A DNA stretch of 64,000 nt from Erythrophleum ivorense. Its lineage: Eukaryota > Streptophyta > Magnoliopsida > Fabales > Fabaceae. Positions 44,926 through 57,652 of this stretch are shown piece after piece (the first letter of the stretch is position 1; each line of letters opens with the position of its first letter). A program made the translations under genes and the position numbers. The notes below the pieces were generated by a model. It ran no database searches and had not been told where the DNA came from. It saw only the letters and a program-made list of their open reading frames with translations. The stretch is from NCBI GenBank assembly GCA_026724425.1, contig JAIUCV010000005.1, forward strand, positions 36,739,784-36,803,783, read 5' to 3'.

Positions 44926-47110
44926 ATGACTGACGATAAAAATAATCAAAATAACGATACTGTTGTTGTTGTTGTGGAGCCACATATTATGTTTCAAGAT
45001 ATTCAACACCCCTTCATCACTTCCAATCTGTCATGCATTCAATTGAGCCCTGCTGTGTGTAATTATGAATTAAAAAATATTCATTTAAACGTGTTATCTA
45101 CTTTCAATGGGCACTGAACTGAAGACGCCTTGGATTTTATATAAGAGTTTTATGCAGTAATTGTAATGTCCTACATCGGATGGAATAGTCCTAGGAACGA
45201 CCCATATAAGTGGGAGCGGAATTACCCCCACCAACGGCATGCTTTTGGGTTGAAATGAGAGTAAACCCAAGGGATAAAACCCCTGCCTTTCTGGGTGAAA
45301 TGAGAGTAGCATGATGGGGGGCGTAGAGGACAATACTGCTAGAGGCTCTGTGTGGAGTTAGTATTAGAGCCGGCTGTTCGAATGTGCAACCTGATGATAG
45401 ATTGGCCCCAAAGGGGATGGAATGTAATGTCCTACATCGGATGGAATGGTCTTGGGAACGGCCCATATAAGTAGGAGCGGAGCTCTCCCCACCAGCGGTG
45501 CGCTTTTAGGTTGAAATGAGAGTAAGCCCAAAGGACAAAACCCCTCCCTTTCCAGGTGAAATAAGAGTAGCCTAATGGGGGGCGTGTCCCATGTGGGACA
45601 TTACATTCCACCCCCTTTTGGGGCCAACTTGTCCTCAGGTTGCACATTCCAACGGCTGGCTCTGATACCAACTCCACACAGAGCCTTCAATAGTATTATC
45701 CCCTATGCCCCCTATCAGGCTACTTTCATTTCACCCTGAAAGGAAGGGGTTTTGTCCCTTGGGCTTACTCTCATTTCAACCCAAAAGCACGCCACTGGTG
45801 GGGAGAGCTCCGCTCCCACTTATATGGGCTGTTCCTAGGACCATTCCATCCGATGTGGGATATTACAGTAATTGATACACTGCAGTAGAATGGCCTATCA
45901 AATGATAACTTAAAACTGTGTTGCTTCCCATACTATTTAAAGGGAAAAGCTCATTAACGGCTTCTATGCTTGCTAGAGGCTTCTATAAGATCGTGGACTG
46001 AGATGTACGTGCAATTCATATTGAAATATTACTCTCCTCAAAAGACTTTAGAATTAAGGGACAAGATCCACTTCTTCACCTAATAAAATGGTGAATTGTT
46101 TCATGAAGTATAGGAGCGTTATAATCTCCTTATAAGACAATATCTCCATAACTAATTTCCACACATACTCTTGATGGATTTTTTTTATGATGGGCTCAAT
46201 TCTGAATACCAATCAAAAGTTGATAATGCAGCCCATAGTGATCCAGGGAACATGATTAATGAAGAAAGGGAAGAGATTTATAAAATATTAGTAGTAAATT
46301 CAAGGCAAAAGGCAGTTTGAGGAAGGATGGCATCATTACATCTGATGTCTTTCACGAACTATGGGATTTAACAAGAATTTTACATTTATTATTGAAAAAT
46401 TTTAATTTTGTTAATTCCCTTTCTTCTTCTGCTACTAATAATTCTCTTCATGCAGGTTATAATGGTGACTATGTGGAGGAGGCTAATTATATAGGAGCTA
46501 GAACTGATAGAGTTAATCCCAAGAATGGCCCATACTCTAGCATATACAACCTAGGGTAGAGGAATCATCTAAATTTTTCTTGGAAAAATTCTACCCCTTA
46601 GAGGCCATAAGTACCACCAGGCTTCCAACAACAAAGAAACACAACTAAGGATCGTACAACAAAGTTAGAGGAGACTTTGGCTCAAATGGCGACTCACTAA
46701 GTAAACAATATGAAGAGTATGAATTAAGAGACTGACCAACTTAAACAAGCAGTTGCTTTAACTCAAGCTTCTATGAAGAATATGGAATCACAAATAAGAA
46801 ATTTTATAAAAAATATAGAAGCTTATATAAGCAATTTGGCTAACTTATTCACTGGAAAGAGTTAAAATAAGTTCCCAAGCAATACTGAAGTCAACCCAAG
46901 AGAAGGAGTCATGGCAATCACCCTACAAAATGGTAAAAAACTCCAAAAAGTTGATAATGGGGCTAAAAAGATATCTAAAAAGGTAAGTGAGCAGAAAAAT
47001 GATGAAGATGAAGAGATAATTGAGGTAACTAAAGCTAATATTGTGACTTAGAGTGGCTCTTCTCCTTCTGAAGTCAAATATTATGTACCTCCCATTCCAT
47101 ATCTCAAACG
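44926..47110 (+). pseudogene. gag remnant of the gypsy element
   Basis: It opens MTDDKNNQNNDT. The capsid-like region, after the TRIM insertion, reads NDNLKLCCFPYYLKGKAH and WTEMYVQFILKYYSPQKTLE (45900-46060), typical Retrotrans_gag text. Later low-complexity stretches follow with many stops. The TRIM pair at 45162 cuts it near its start. Confidence 0.7.
45157..45872. mobile_element. Tail-to-tail inverted pair of TRIM-like elements, 5-bp target duplication
   Basis: The unit 45162-45867 (706 bp) starts TGTAATGTCCTACATCGG and ends CCGATGTGGGATATTACA, with GTAAT on both sides (45157-45161 and 45868-45872). From the left: an LTR of about 195 bp; a primer-site-like TAGTATTAGAGCC near 45359; a ~50-bp interior; a second LTR start at 45423 running to about 45590; a palindrome GTCCCATGTGGGAC; then, reversed, a stub of LTR, the interior, an intact primer site (TGGCTCTGATACCA at 45657-45670, i.e. 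TGGTATCAGAGCCA, tRNA-iMet type) and an LTR to 45867. Its GC content differs sharply from the surroundings. Open frames inside are chance. Confidence 0.8.
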
Positions 47111-47259
47111 TCTTCAAAAGAAAGGTCCAGATTCAGGCTTTTAGAGATTTCTTAAGATGTTCAAGAAAATTTAAATCAATATTCCTTTTATAGAGGCGTT
47201 AGCAAAAATGCCTGCTTATACTAAATACATCAAAGAGCTAGTTTCAAATAAGAAGAGGT

Positions 47260-50200
47260 TAGAAAAATATGCCATGGTAACATTTACAAAGATGTGCAGT
47301 GAAATTCTACAAAAGAAAGCTGCCACTTAAATTGAAAGATCCGAGGAGTTTCACTATTTCTTGTGATATTGGTTTTAATATTATTGAAAATTATTTATGT
47401 GATTTAGATGCCAGTGTTAACTTAATGCCTTATTCTTTATGTAGGAAACTTGGGATGACAGATATCAAGTCAATCAATATGACTATCTAACTCGTAGATA
47501 GATCACTCAAATATTCACAAGGTGTAGTTGAGGATGTCATAGTTAAAGTTGGTAAACCTTATATTCCTGCCGATTTTATTATTTTAGACATTGAGGATAA
47601 TTGGAATGTCTCTTTAATTTTAGGGAGGCCATTTTTATTAACTAGTGACACTTTAATTTATGTACCTACGGGGAAATTAATTTTTAGAGTTAGTAATGAA
47701 GGGGAGGTGTTTCCAATATTTAAGATTGCTAAATTCCCCTCTTTCAATGAAATTGTTTTTATGATTGATATTATTAATACACTTGCCCAAGAACATTTTA
47801 ATAATAGGTACTCATATAATAACCCCTTTGAGGCATGTATTGCATTGAGTTTAAGTGAAAAAGAAGAGGGTGAGGATGATTCTATAAAAACAATAATGAG
47901 TTTGGAAGCTTTTGAAATTGAAAATAAACATTATAGAAAGCAATACGAGAATTTAGGATTAGGCAATTTATTGCCTCTACCTTCCCTAAACTCACCACCC
48001 TCTATTGAATTAAATCCTCTTCCTTCCCATTTAAAATTTGCATTTTTGGGTGATTCTAACACTTTTCCTGTTATAGTTTCTTCTACTTTAAATTTTGAAC
48101 AGGAAGATAAGTTGTTAAGGGTCCTAAGGGAGTTTAGGCCAGCCATTGGATGGTCTATTATTGATATAAAGGGTATTAGTCCTTCTATTTGTATGCATAG
48201 GATCCTTATGGAGGAAAATTATACACCCAAAGTGCAACCACAAAGAAGACTCAACCCCCATATGAAGGAAGTAGTTAGAGTGGAAGTCTTAAAATTGATC
48301 AATTCAGGTATTACTTATCCTATCTTTAATAGTCTTTCGATAAGTCCTATGCAAGTGGTTCCAAAGAAGAGAGGTACAATTATGGTGAAAAATGATAAGA
48401 ATGAGCTTATCCCCATATAAGTGGTCACTGGGTGGCATGTATGTATAGATTATAGAAAATTAAATGAAGCAACGTGCAAAGATCACTTCTTTCTTCCATT
48501 TGTGGATAGTATGTTGGAAAGGATAACGAGGCACGCTTATTATTGTTTTTTAAATGGTTACTTTGGGTATTTTCAAATACCAATAGCATCAAAGGACTAA
48601 GAGAAAATAACTTTCACTTGCTCCTATGGCACATTTGCTTATTGTAGGATGCTCTTTGGGCTCTGTAATGCTCTTACTACTTTTCAAAGATGTATGATGG
48701 CTATATTCTCTGATATGGTAGAAGATATAATTAAAATTTTTATTGATGATTTCTCTATATTTAGTGATACTTTTAATTTATGTTTGACTAATCTTTTCAA
48801 AATTTTGCAGAGATGTCAAAAGACTAACATTGTGTTTAATTAGGAAAAATGTCACTTTATGGTGACTGAAGGTATAGTCTTAGGCTATAAAGTTTTTGAA
48901 AAGGGAATTGAGGTGGATAAGGCAAAGGTTGAAATTATTGAAAATATGCCTCCACCCACCTTAGTGAGAGGTATAAGGAGCATTTTGGATCATGCAGGCT
49001 TTTATAAGAGGTTTATGAAAGATTTTGCTAAAATTGCTAAACCTCTTACTAAGCTTTTGGTGCAGGATACCTTTTTTATTTTTGATAAAGCTTGTTTGAA
49101 TGCATTTAATAAATGAAAATTTGCTTTAATTTTTGCCCTCATAATTGTTCCCCCTGATTAGAGTCTCTCTTTTAAAGTCATGTGTGATGCTAGTAATTTT
49201 GCTATAGGAGTTATTTTAAGACAAAGAAAGAATAAGAGCTTACATGTCATATATTATACTAATAGGGTCTTAGATGGAGTACAACTTCATTATCACTGAA
49301 AAAGAATTTTTAACTATGGTTTTTGCATTTGAAAAATTTAGATCTTATCTTTCTTCTTTTAAAATGATAGATTATACTAATCACAAAGCTTTAAAATATT
49401 TAATGAGTAAAAAAGATGTTAAAGCTAGGTTGATTAGATGGGTGCTTCTTTTACAAGAATTTGATATTGAAATTAGAGATAAAAGTGGTGCATAAAATCT
49501 AGTTGTAGATTATCTCTCTTAACTAGAGCATCTACCCTAAAATAATATTCCTGTAAATAAAGAGTTCCCAAATGAGAAACTTTGGATGGTTAAATCTTTA
49601 CTTGCTTCTTGGTTTGTAGATTTTGTTAATTATATTGTTGTAGATATAGCCTCTAATAGCATGAATTCTCATCAACAGAAGAGGTTCCTAACAGAAGCAA
49701 GACACTACCCTTGGGATAAGCCATTCCTCTTTAGAATGTGTGCAGATGGGATCATATGGAGATATGTACCAAATGAAGAGATGGTCCCGATTCTTGAAGG
49801 ATGCTATTCCTCACCTTATGGAGGTCACTGTGGGCCTGATAAGATGGTAGCCAAAGTGCTTTAAAGTGGGTTCTTTTAGTCCATACTATTCAAGGATGCA
49901 AGGACTTTTGTGACAATTTGTGATAAATGCCAACAAACAAGTTCTATTGGTAAGAGACATGAGATGCCCCAACAAGGTATATTAGAAGTTGAACCCTTTG
50001 ATGTTTAGGGTCGAGACCTCATGGGGTATTTTCCTCCCTCATATGGTAATCTTTATATACTTGTTGTTGTTGATTATGTTACCAAATGGGTAGAGGTTCT
50101 TGCATTACCAAATAATAAAGTGTCTAGTATGGTCAAGTTTGTTAAGCAGATTTTCTCTAGATTTGGCATTCCTAAGGCCATCATATGTGATAATAAGGTG

Positions 50201-50830
50201 CATTTTAGGAACCATCAGTTCAAGTTTTTGTTAAGCAAGTATGGGTGTCACCTTAGAGCTAACACTACATATCATTCACAAACTAATGGTCAAGTTGAAG
50301 TCTCTAATAAGGAGTTGAGAGGCATATTAGAAAAGATTGTAAGTACATCTAGGAAAGATTAGTCTAAGAAATTGAATGATGTGTTGTAGGTATATAGGAC
50401 TACATATAAAACACCCTTAGGTATGTCCCCTTACAGGCAAATATATGGTAAGTCATGTCATCTTCCTATAGAGATTGAGCATCAAGCATATTGGGCTATG
50501 CGTGCTTTGAATTATGATTTGAAAGCTGCAGGTGAAAATGATCTTCTCTAACTCAATGAGTTTGATGAGACTAAAAGGGAGTCTTTTGAGAATGCTCGTA
50601 TATACAAGGAAAGAACTAAAGCTTGGCATGACTAAAGAATTCTTAAGAGAGAGTTTGAAATTGGGCAAAAAAGTTTTATTATTTAACTCTCACTTAAAGC
50701 TATTCCCAGGTAAGCTGAAATCAAGGTGGCCTGAACCTTTTGAAGTTACAAATGTGAAGTCATATGGAACCATTGAAGTTCAAGCTGATGACGGGAGGAC
50801 ATTTGTAGTCAATGGACAACACTGAAAGTC
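47260..50830 (+). pseudogene. pol remnant: protease, reverse transcriptase, RNase H, integrase
   Basis: The protease carries DLDAS at about 47404 (normally DLGAS) and LILGRPFL at about 47620. The reverse transcriptase shows VVPKKRGTI, YRKLNEATCKDHF, FQIPIASKD, FGLCNALTTFQRCM and the active site IFIDDFSIF at 48739-48765. RNase H has VMCDASNFAIG and ITEKEFL. The integrase includes the zinc-finger cysteines CDKCQ, GRDLMGYFPPS, VDYVTKWVE and ICDNKVHF. In-frame stops interrupt it repeatedly: 48418, 48598, 48841, 49115, 49494, 49862, 50007, 50360 and others. Many stops look like CAA, CAG or TGG codons turned to TAA or TAG. Confidence 0.88.
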
Positions 50831-52101
50831 ATATTATAAGGGAGTCCACGTTGATACACCTGAGTCCATTTCTCTCAAGGAAGTCTAAACCCACTACAAC
50901 TATGTTTAGCTATAGACATTAAATTTAGCGCTTATTGGGAGGCAACCCTATAGTTTTTGTTTTTATTTTCCTATTTTCATTTTTTTATTTTTATTGTCTA
51001 TTATCCAAAATAAAAGTCATTAACACCTCTCCTAAGATTTGTTACAGAAGGGCAGTGTATCATTAAATGGACTCAAGGAAGGGCTCTAAATCTTAATCAC
51101 AAAAATTAATCAGGGGAGTACTAGTTCTTTTCTCTTTTTATTTCCTTCTGTAACATTGAGGGCAATATTGGATTTTAAGTGTGGGGAGGTGCCATAGCAA
51201 ATAAAGCTCTTGTCCTTATAACTTGTATTAATTAGAGGCTATTTTATATATTCCTTCCACTAGGTAGATGATAACTATCACTCTTATAACATTTATTTTT
51301 ATTTAGTAGGTAAGGCAGTTTACTCATAAGTTAAGTAGAAAAAATTTTAGGGCTAATATTAAGAATCACAATTGAGTTATTAACCATAATTTACTAAGTT
51401 ATAGGTGGATGGTTATAATATTTAATTTTGAATTTATTTGCTTTTAGTTAATTATTGCTAGAATCTCATTACAAAGGGGATGTCAATTAAAATAAATGAA
51501 AAAAAACCTGATTAAAGTAAGGCAAAGAAAAGAGAATGTATATGTGCTTAAAATTTTCACTCTAATAACTCAAAATTAAGCTTAATAATCGGAGGTCTTT
51601 ATCACCAATATCAATCTTCACGTCAAATGGTGCAAGTAGAGTTATGAGTATTCTAGCAGCATCTTGGTGCCAGTCGTGTTATTAAAGCTTGAGTAATCGG
51701 GCCTTTGTGTCACCAATATAAAGGTTTACGTCAAAAGAGTTTATATAACAGCCCAATAAAGAAAGAAAGAAAGAAAAAAAGAAAAATCATAAAAGGAGTA
51801 GTGTAATAAAACTCCTACTATGCCAAAGTTAGTTCTAGCATAATTAATTAGAGTATTGTGAATTTATAAATAAGCATTATAATTTTTCATCTTGTCACTT
51901 AGTAGATTATTTGGGTTAACACTTAGCGCGCGCACACACAAGAGCCTCTGAATAATTTTGAATTGATGATTAGGTGATTACTGATCCTTCTATATATATT
52001 TTTGGGTGATAGTCCATCTTGAGTAGGAAAGATATGTACGATAGCTCTAATTGAAATAATGTTACTTGGAGACAAATAACAAGCTAAGTGTGGGGGAATT
52101 T
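50831..52101 (+). other. Non-coding spacer of the gypsy element and polypurine tract
   Basis: About 1.3 kb lies between integrase and the right LTR, with no readable envelope-like frame. It ends in AAGCTAAGTGTGGGGGAATT, the polypurine tract that primes plus-strand synthesis. A diverged direct repeat (CACCAATAT.A..TT.ACGTCAAA) occurs near 51605 and 51710. Confidence 0.6.
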
Positions 52102-52293
52102 GATAAGTGCATATTTTATAATTAAATAGATGTAGATTTTGGGATATATCGAATTAAATTTATAAATATTTTATACCTATTTAATCTATTTTATATATTT
52201 TCTTCCTCAATTTAATTCTTATACAAAAATAGAATTTGAATAGAAAATCTACTCATATATTTTTTTTCTATGCAGGAAAAATAATAAATGAAG

Positions 52294-52340
<47 letters not shown>

Positions 52341-53600
52341 TTGTGTTTTGTTCGCAAGGACGAAGTTAGATTTTTTAAGAGAATGATGAAGAATGAAAAA
52401 ATAATTAAAAAAAGTTATTATTAATTATTTGTAAATTATGGGTTAAAGATAAATATAAGAAATAATATTTCAATAGAATTAGTATTAGAAACTAAGATTT
52501 AAATTACTTTATTTTGTTCTTCTTAGTTTTCTTTTTCTTAGATTCTAATAATTATCTTTTTGTTAGGATTAGAATTTAATATTATCTTTTATTATTAAAA
52601 GTTATCTTTCATTAAAATTAGGATTTGTTATTAGTAGTTATCTTATGGATTCTATATATAGTCCATAGGAATTAAGATTATGGACTTTACCATTGATTGA
52701 AGAATAAGAAATATTTTTAGATTCTAAACAAAACAAAAAAGGAAGCATTCAATCACTATTCTAAGTGCCTCAAGAATTTTCTTCGAAATATTTAGAGCTC
52801 GTGGAAACATCCTGAAACTGAACGCAAGAATTTTTAGGAGTATTGAGGCTAAAACAATTTCTCTTCTCTATTTTTTTTCTTGTGATTGATTTTTTAGGAT
52901 TAAGGATTTTAGAATGATGTTATTTGTGAATTCTTCAATTATATGTTTTTAAATTTTTCAGTTGGGGGTAGGGAGGTAGCCCAATTGGGAAGTAGTTTTT
53001 ATTATTTGTTTTGACTCTCTATGAATTTTTATTTATGAATATATTTTTTAATTTCAATTATATCTATTTCTCTCATGTTTAATGTTAATTTTATGATTGA
53101 CCACCATTAAATCAAATATAGGGGTGATCTTAATGCATTGGGAGGTGAAGAGAGAATTTAGATCTAGAAAAATTGACATAAATATTTATGATGATTTAAA
53201 ACTATTATTCCATGATTTAATTAGTTGTTTAGGTATCGTGAGAAAGAATTCAACTCTAATTAAATACGAACTAGTAATTCAAGAGAATACTAGGACACTT
53301 TAAAAATAGTTGTCATTATAATTGCTTAAGAGTTAATCCAACAAGTAGAAACAAATAATCTATAGGATAAATCATGAACCTCAACACTTCTATTGATTGT
53401 GTTCTTCTCATACTTAATTCTTGCTTGCTTTTATTTTTATAGTTTCTATATACTCTCGTCAATTAATTTATTTTATCTTATTTTCTCAACTATTAATTAT
53501 TTGGATTAGTAAAAAAGCACAACCTCTCTGTGGGTTCGACCTTATAATACTTTGGGAATTTTTTTACTACATCGATCCTGTACACTTGCAGGAGTGATCA
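52102..53600 (+). repeat. Right LTR of the gypsy element, with an expanded GA tract
   Basis: It starts TGATAAGTGCATATTTTATA and ends GCAGGAGTGATCA, 1499 bp. A (GA)n tract at 52299-52337 is longer than its counterpart in the left LTR (near 43515). Scattered substitutions and small indels separate the two copies. Confidence 0.9.
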
Positions 53601-54388
53601 AAATGTAAATCCCAATTTATTAGGTTTAATTCATCTAGGAGTGGTTGTGTTAACTCACATACATTTAAACAATGTAATTACAAATTGACCATAATAATAT
53701 CATTTATTGATGTCTGACATTTTTTCATAATACGACACACCATCAAATCACATGTTACTATTATTACTACTTGCATAACTTTTGGTTCCAAAAGTTCTAA
53801 AGACTTTACTATTTTAAGTCTTCAACCTTAAGTTTCGTTCTAGAGTCTAAAATTTAAATCAATTGACATTGTGTCAACATTGGACGACCCACATTCAGGT
53901 TGATCATTTACACATCTAGGCTATTCCATCCAAATACTATAAGTAAAATGTTAAAATCCCTTGAGCTAAGTAACCCTCAATTATTTAACCCTTTGGCTAT
54001 GCCCTGTTTCATACATAAAACTTCAATTTTTTTAAGTATATGTTAAACACATTGCATTAGATGCCATGAATGAAATCAAAATGTTTTGAAACAATTTTGA
54101 ACAATGCAAAAAGTATTAACTACCTCTTTTTAGGGTACATCCATCAATAATGGGCAGGTCTTCCAAGTTTGGCTTCTTCAATTATAACAAAATAAAGGCA
54201 AGAATAATATCTTTAAATAACATAGTGTGAGGACAACTTTCTTATAAAGCTAGTCAAGTTCATTTATGCTTAACACTTTATTATATAAATGTCTAAAGAA
54301 TAATCACAAGTTGATCAAAACTATTGACAATTGCTTGGCAGGTGTCTTTCTCATGGCTAAGAGAAAACTTGCTCCATAAGAAGATAAT
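53601..54388 (-). pseudogene. CACTA transposase middle piece (DUF4218 and start of DUF4216)
   Basis: Read downward from 54388 on the - strand: LLMEQVFSLAMRKTPAKQLS.., CQAIVNSFDQLVIIL, SCPHTMLFKD, KTCPLLMD, and near the lower end YYEKMSDIN, LFKCM and KLGFTF. These are degraded DUF4218/DUF4216 blocks. The last one continues as NFLWLLHT beyond the gypsy element at 43317. Confidence 0.6.
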
Positions 54389-57300
54389 GTAACACCCCAA
54401 AATTAATTAAGGTGTTAATAATAAATTTGGGTTAATTAAGAATAATTAGTATGAAATAATTAGACAAGTTAAGTGAATGAAAATTTTAGAGAGATAAATT
54501 ATTAATATGAGTTTGAGATTTAATTGAGTTATAAACCCTATCTAGGCCTAAATTAAATTAAGTAGGCCAATGTTGGAAACTAATGGAAGCCCAATAATTT
54601 TAGGTGCAAACCCAACTTATATAAGCCATTGTAATTGGCCTAATACCCCTTATCCAGACCTCAACTAAGTGGGCTCTTGAAAACTTGACCAAACCCAACT
54701 AAAAGTCTAAATTGTTGAAGTTAGCCCAACAACTTACAACTTCAGCCCAACAACTAATGGGAGCTCAATAGGTCATTGGGCTGATGGGTTGACCTATAAC
54801 CCATTTAGAACCCAATTTAAAACCCTAAAAATTATTTTGGCCACCCTCATTCTGCAGAAACACAAGAAACAAAAGGAAAATCCAAAGGGGAGGCTAGGGT
54901 TGTTAACATATTTTCACAATTTCTACTTCTAGAGTAAGATTCAGTCAAGATAATAGTTGTATGACTTAATCCCCTTCTCTTTCTCTTCATTTTGGCCTAA
55001 TTAGTTTTTCATTTGGAGCATTTTCACCATACCCAAAATCTGAAATGTGGTTGTTAGGGATTTTCTTGGTGAAATTTCGTAGGTTCGGGCTGAGGGTGTT
55101 ATTAGGTAAGTATAAACTCTTCATTTGGATGCATTTTCTATTGGTTTAAGACCCCTATAGTAGACTTATAGTATGGGCCTTAATTTTATGTGAATTTTCT
55201 TATGGTATGGAGTGATATTTTGATGTTCCTGATCTAGGGAAGGCAAAACCTAAAATTAGAGGCTCCTAGTGATTGGGTAAGTGTTTCTGAGTAGTTCTAT
55301 ATAACTTAACTCATTGAGTAATGGGTTTGCTGATATAAATTGTAATTAAGGATAGTAATGGCTTGATTTTGTGTCCATAGGCTGAAGTAGCATTCAATTG
55401 GCTCTTAGGCTACGTTTGGTTCAACCGAAGGGAGGGGAGGGGAGGGGAGGGATTTTAATGGAAGGGAGAGGAAGGGAGGGAGGGATTTTAATGGAAGGGA
55501 GAGAAGGAATTTTAATGATACATTGTTTGGTTCAGGAGGGGAAGGGAGGAAAAATAATAGTATATAGATTATTTTACCCTTGTATGTTTTAAAAGTAATG
55601 ATAATATAATTAATTATTTTTTCATTTTTAAAAATTTAATATTTTTATTACCAAATTAAATAAATATTAGAAATTATCTATAATTATAATTATTTAAAAA
55701 AAATTATAAATAAATAAAATTAACTAAATAAATAAATATAAGGGTATTTTAGTCCAAAAAGTAACTTTCCCTCCCAATTCCCCTAAATTGGAGGGGAGGG
55801 GGAGGGAGAGGGGGAGGGGAGGAAAAGTTTAATGAAATTTTCCCTCCCCTCCCCTCTAAAAATGCATACCAAACAATGGGAGGGGAGGAGAAGGCAAACC
55901 AAACAAGGGGTTAGAGGATTGGCTACAAGTGAGGTAATCAGGGTTTCATGCTAATTCCATACATATACCTATTTTAATTTTGTATTTGCTGCATGATTAT
56001 GATTTTGAGTACTAAATGAATTGGTTGATTATCTGTTATATGTGATTGGATCTTATGAGTTCATGGTGGAGCTATGATGCGGCTGCCACCTATGCATGTG
56101 CTTTGATCGGGTATCGGGTTATGATCAGACTCCAGATGCATTGAACTCTAGTTGTGCTCATTAGGGAGTAAGTGCCATGGACGGGCCTCTCCCAATGTTA
56201 TTGGCCTTTAACATGTGGAGTTATAATTGCTAGTATAAGATAGTAATCGTGGATAGCCTAATTGTTTCATTTACTAATATTATTGGTGCATTTTTTATAC
56301 TTATATGAAATCATGCATATATGTGAATTAAACTGGAATATATGAATAAAATTTTCTTTAGTTACTAAGATTTGCATCTCACCCCATTTTATGGGATCAT
56401 ACTTTCAGGTGAAAGCCCTTTGGGTAAGGATAAGGGGAAGCAAGTGAATAAAAATTCATGAGCTCCAACTATGTGTGGAGGAGGCTACACTTGGGTTGAT
56501 CTGAGTAGAATATATGTAATTTTGTTATTCGTTTATATAGTATCATCATGTAATCATATTATCAAGTGTAGGCGTTTATATTTTGATTAGTTGAAATGTA
56601 TCTATTAAGGAGTTAAGTCTCATTATAGCTTGGTATTGGATGTATGAACTTATAGTATCTAATGTATGAACTTTGTTGAATTCATGATATGGTCTACTAT
56701 TGAAAATGTCATCATGGGATATATTAGATTGTTGATTTGAATAAGTGATGTATTGAATCTCTAATGGAATATGTATTGAATGATAATGGTTGATAGTTCA
56801 TGAACTCTTACTGTTAGTACTCTATGGACTTGCTGATATAGGGTAGTTAGAGGAGTAGAAATTAACATTTAAGTCTTGAACTAGTAATGATAGATAAGCT
56901 GAGTAAATTAGACTAGTGGAAGCTATTGGAACCCCATAAATTAAGGTAGAGTGGCCTTAGGGTGTCTTTAGAGAGAGAGTAAAGAGTATTAGACAAGACT
57001 TTAGAAGTTGTAGGATCAAAAGGCATTTCACGGTGATGAGAAGTGGAATTAGCCGCGGCAAAATGTGAGAGGCCAAATTGGAAGTCATGCCACAGTTAAA
57101 TGGAAATTGGCCGCAGCAAACTTTTGTGAAAATGTGTTAGGCGTTTCAGAGAGAAATTAGCCATGATGAAAGAGGGAATTGGTTGTGGCTAATAGCGAGA
57201 GGCGAGCGAGGTAGGCTTTAGGAGGTTTCCTCGTCGTGGCAAAGCTCCAACTCGCCATGGCGAAACCTAGGAAGATAAAAGAGTGAACCCGAGAGTAGTT

Positions 57301-57652
57301 AGCTGTGGCGAAGAGACATTTAGCTACGACTAACGATCCCAAACTCTTATTCTGACCTAGAAATTTTAGTGTTTCATATGGTGACCTCAAGAGATGACTC
57401 AGAAACATTGATAGAAGATTCTTGTGAGTTGGAATTAATGGGTAATATAATCAAGGGCTTATAAATGAGTATTTGTTTCCCTTGTGTACATGAATGCTTG
57501 TAATTATTTAGTTGATAACTCTAATTACATTACGGTTCAAATTTTCTTGCATTTTTCAAATGTAATTAGTTGTAATTCTTGTAACCCTGATTTATGGTTA
57601 TTAATCACGTATTTGACCTTAATTACAATGATTAGAAGTTAGGATCGTCACA
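54389..57652. mobile_element. Probable solo LTR of a large gypsy element (Tekay-like)
   Basis: It starts TGTAACACCCCAAAATTAATT, cited here as TGTAACACCCCAAAATT, and ends GGATCGTCACA. Chromovirus LTRs of the Tekay/Del group have such ends and lengths of about 3 kb. There is no coding sequence inside, so it is read as a solo LTR. The CACTA transposase frame resumes on either side (NVMT.. above and LMEQVFSLAM.. below), which supports insertion here. A clean 5-bp duplication was not seen (GATAA against TGAGT or GACAT). It holds a younger MITE. Confidence 0.55.
55405..55913. mobile_element. Harbinger-like MITE with TTA target duplication and G-rich ends
   Basis: The element 55408-55910 starts GGCTACGTTTGGTT and ends AACCAAACAAGGGG on the right. 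TTA lies on both sides (55405-55407 and 55911-55913). Subterminal GGGAGGGGAGGGG tracts on the left and CCCTCCCCTCCCC tracts on the right are inverted copies. The open frame across the left tract is low-complexity and not a gene. Confidence 0.75.

Larger units (their letters stand above)
43318..53600 (+). mobile_element. Athila/Tat-like Ty3-gypsy LTR retrotransposon, degenerate, full length
   Basis: It has two LTRs, a tRNA-Asp-type primer site (44778), gag, protease, reverse transcriptase, RNase H, integrase and a polypurine tract GTGTGGGGGAA before the right LTR. Order and motifs place it in Ty3-gypsy, near Athila/Tat by the IDDFS box, tRNA-Asp primer and long spacer between integrase and the right LTR. 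Stops are frequent, so it cannot move. It was inserted in the DUF4216 part of the CACTA transposase. AAATG follows the right LTR, and AAATG also reads across the left junction (43315-43319), so the target duplication was probably AAATG with a 2-bp slip. Confidence 0.9.

Noticed and set aside
45094..45677. Overlapping - strand frames of 79-91 codons
   Set aside because: They lie on the TRIM pair, which is non-coding; repeated text in the frames just reflects the inverted repeats.
43318..53600. Possible endogenous pararetrovirus
   Set aside because: It has paired LTRs, a tRNA-Asp primer site, an integrase after RNase H and a polypurine tract next to the LTR, all of a Ty3-gypsy retrotransposon. 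No movement or coat protein is visible.
57157..57408. An 83-codon - strand frame
   Set aside because: It lies inside the putative solo LTR; the text is repetitive (ATTRKP, VATTN) and matches no protein family I know.
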